This document shows positions 63,420 through 64,000 of a stretch of 64,000 nt of DNA, piece by piece. Every line of letters begins with the position of its first letter. Position 1 is the first letter of the stretch. The translations under genes were made by a program, and so were the position numbers. The notes below the pieces were generated by a model, which saw nothing but the letters and a program-made list of their open reading frames with translations, was not told the DNA's origin and made no database searches. This DNA comes from Arcuatula senhousia. Taxonomy: Eukaryota; Mollusca; Bivalvia; Mytilida; Mytilidae. The stretch covers positions 54,867,702 through 54,931,701 of the forward strand of contig OZ020307.1 in NCBI GenBank assembly GCA_963971305.1. Direction: 5' to 3'.

Positions 63420-64000
63420 ATTTTTATAAATATTTTAGTCAGATTTAACTCATTAACTGTTGTACATTTATGTGCATTTGCGTGAAAAGTTTTTGGCTTC
63501 AGTAAACAGATCTTTAGAAAAATATATATTATGGTTTCAGATTTGCTGTAAATTTTTGAATGTTTTACTGTTCATTTAAGATTTTTCAGATTTTATTGAA
63601 ACACTCAGACACATACATGTGTTTTAACATGAGAACATACAACAAAATAAGATATTTTACAAATGACATAGAATATGATGTTGAAAATAAATGCAATATA
63701 ATTCACTTTGTAATTACTGAATTACTTGCATTTTTGGGGGAAAAAATGCTTGAATAACCATTAAGTTGTTATGGGAGGGCCACTCTAGACCACTTTGCAC
63801 TTGATGACCCCGAACATTCTTACTACCAAATATCACCCTGTCCAATGTTTAAGTTAAAATAAACCTTGTGTTGTCGAGAACACCCCTTTTTTATTGAGAG
63901 TTAAACTTTTTCTTCAATAAAAGTTGATTTTTTCTTATTATCGGAATTATAAATATAAAACTTTAATAGCTAATTCGGTAACGAAAACTATGCATTAAAT
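63420..64000. other. Unassigned AT-rich stretch
   Basis: Only short frames, and a flank typical of intergenic DNA in this window. Confidence 0.4.

Noticed and set aside
1..64000. CRISPR arrays, tRNA or rRNA genes, bacterial operons
   Set aside because: No spaced direct repeats of CRISPR type, no cloverleaf with A and B boxes recognised by eye, and the gene structure is clearly eukaryotic.

Overview
The window is a stretch of animal nuclear genome, most likely from a marine bivalve and probably a mussel (Mytilus or a close relative). I base this on the low GC content, small exons separated by long GT-AG introns, and many dispersed repeats of a kind I associate with mussel genomes. Nothing prokaryotic, no rRNA or tRNA and no CRISPR array was found. 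About three quarters of the sequence is repeat or intron.

Layout. 1-7.7 kb: repeat territory, with short terminal-inverted-repeat (TIR) elements filled with 150-180 bp tandem units. 7.75-15.95 kb (+): exons of an EgtD-type (histidine N-alpha-methyltransferase-like) SAM methyltransferase. Six exons are in consistent phase, the N-terminus was not found, and one intron appears to use a GC donor. 16.4-21.7 kb (+): a tandem duplicate of the same locus, broken by a one-base deletion, a stop codon and a deletion that removes a splice donor. 22.4-31.2 kb (-): a complete six-exon cytochrome P450 of clan-2 type (501 residues). 34.05-37.8 kb (+): a nearly full-length CR1/L2-like LINE carrying a PHD finger, an AP-endonuclease and a reverse transcriptase, disrupted only by four frameshifts. 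38.2-57.4 kb (-): a multi-exon gene for a single-pass membrane protein with a cysteine-containing, WSC-like ectodomain, a Thr-rich stalk, a transmembrane exon and a 300-residue tyrosine-motif tail. 58-64 kb: repeats, including Penelope-like tails, foldback elements and a decayed LINE fragment.

The three host genes look functionally unrelated: a small-molecule methyltransferase, a P450 mono-oxygenase and a receptor-like protein. The main interest is genome dynamics. The methyltransferase duplication gives a built-in comparison of old and new states; it shows two snap-back palindromes present in only one copy and insertions private to each copy. A 0.4 kb inverted repeat in the receptor gene preserves the empty site of a Harbinger-like MITE. 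At least three unrelated TIR elements carry dense arrays of a short private motif. Several TIR families share one architecture (TIR, CCGTC-rich run, internal tandem units), and some of them share a similar core phrase. Exon boundaries were set by hand from splice consensus and phase agreement; no database search was possible.
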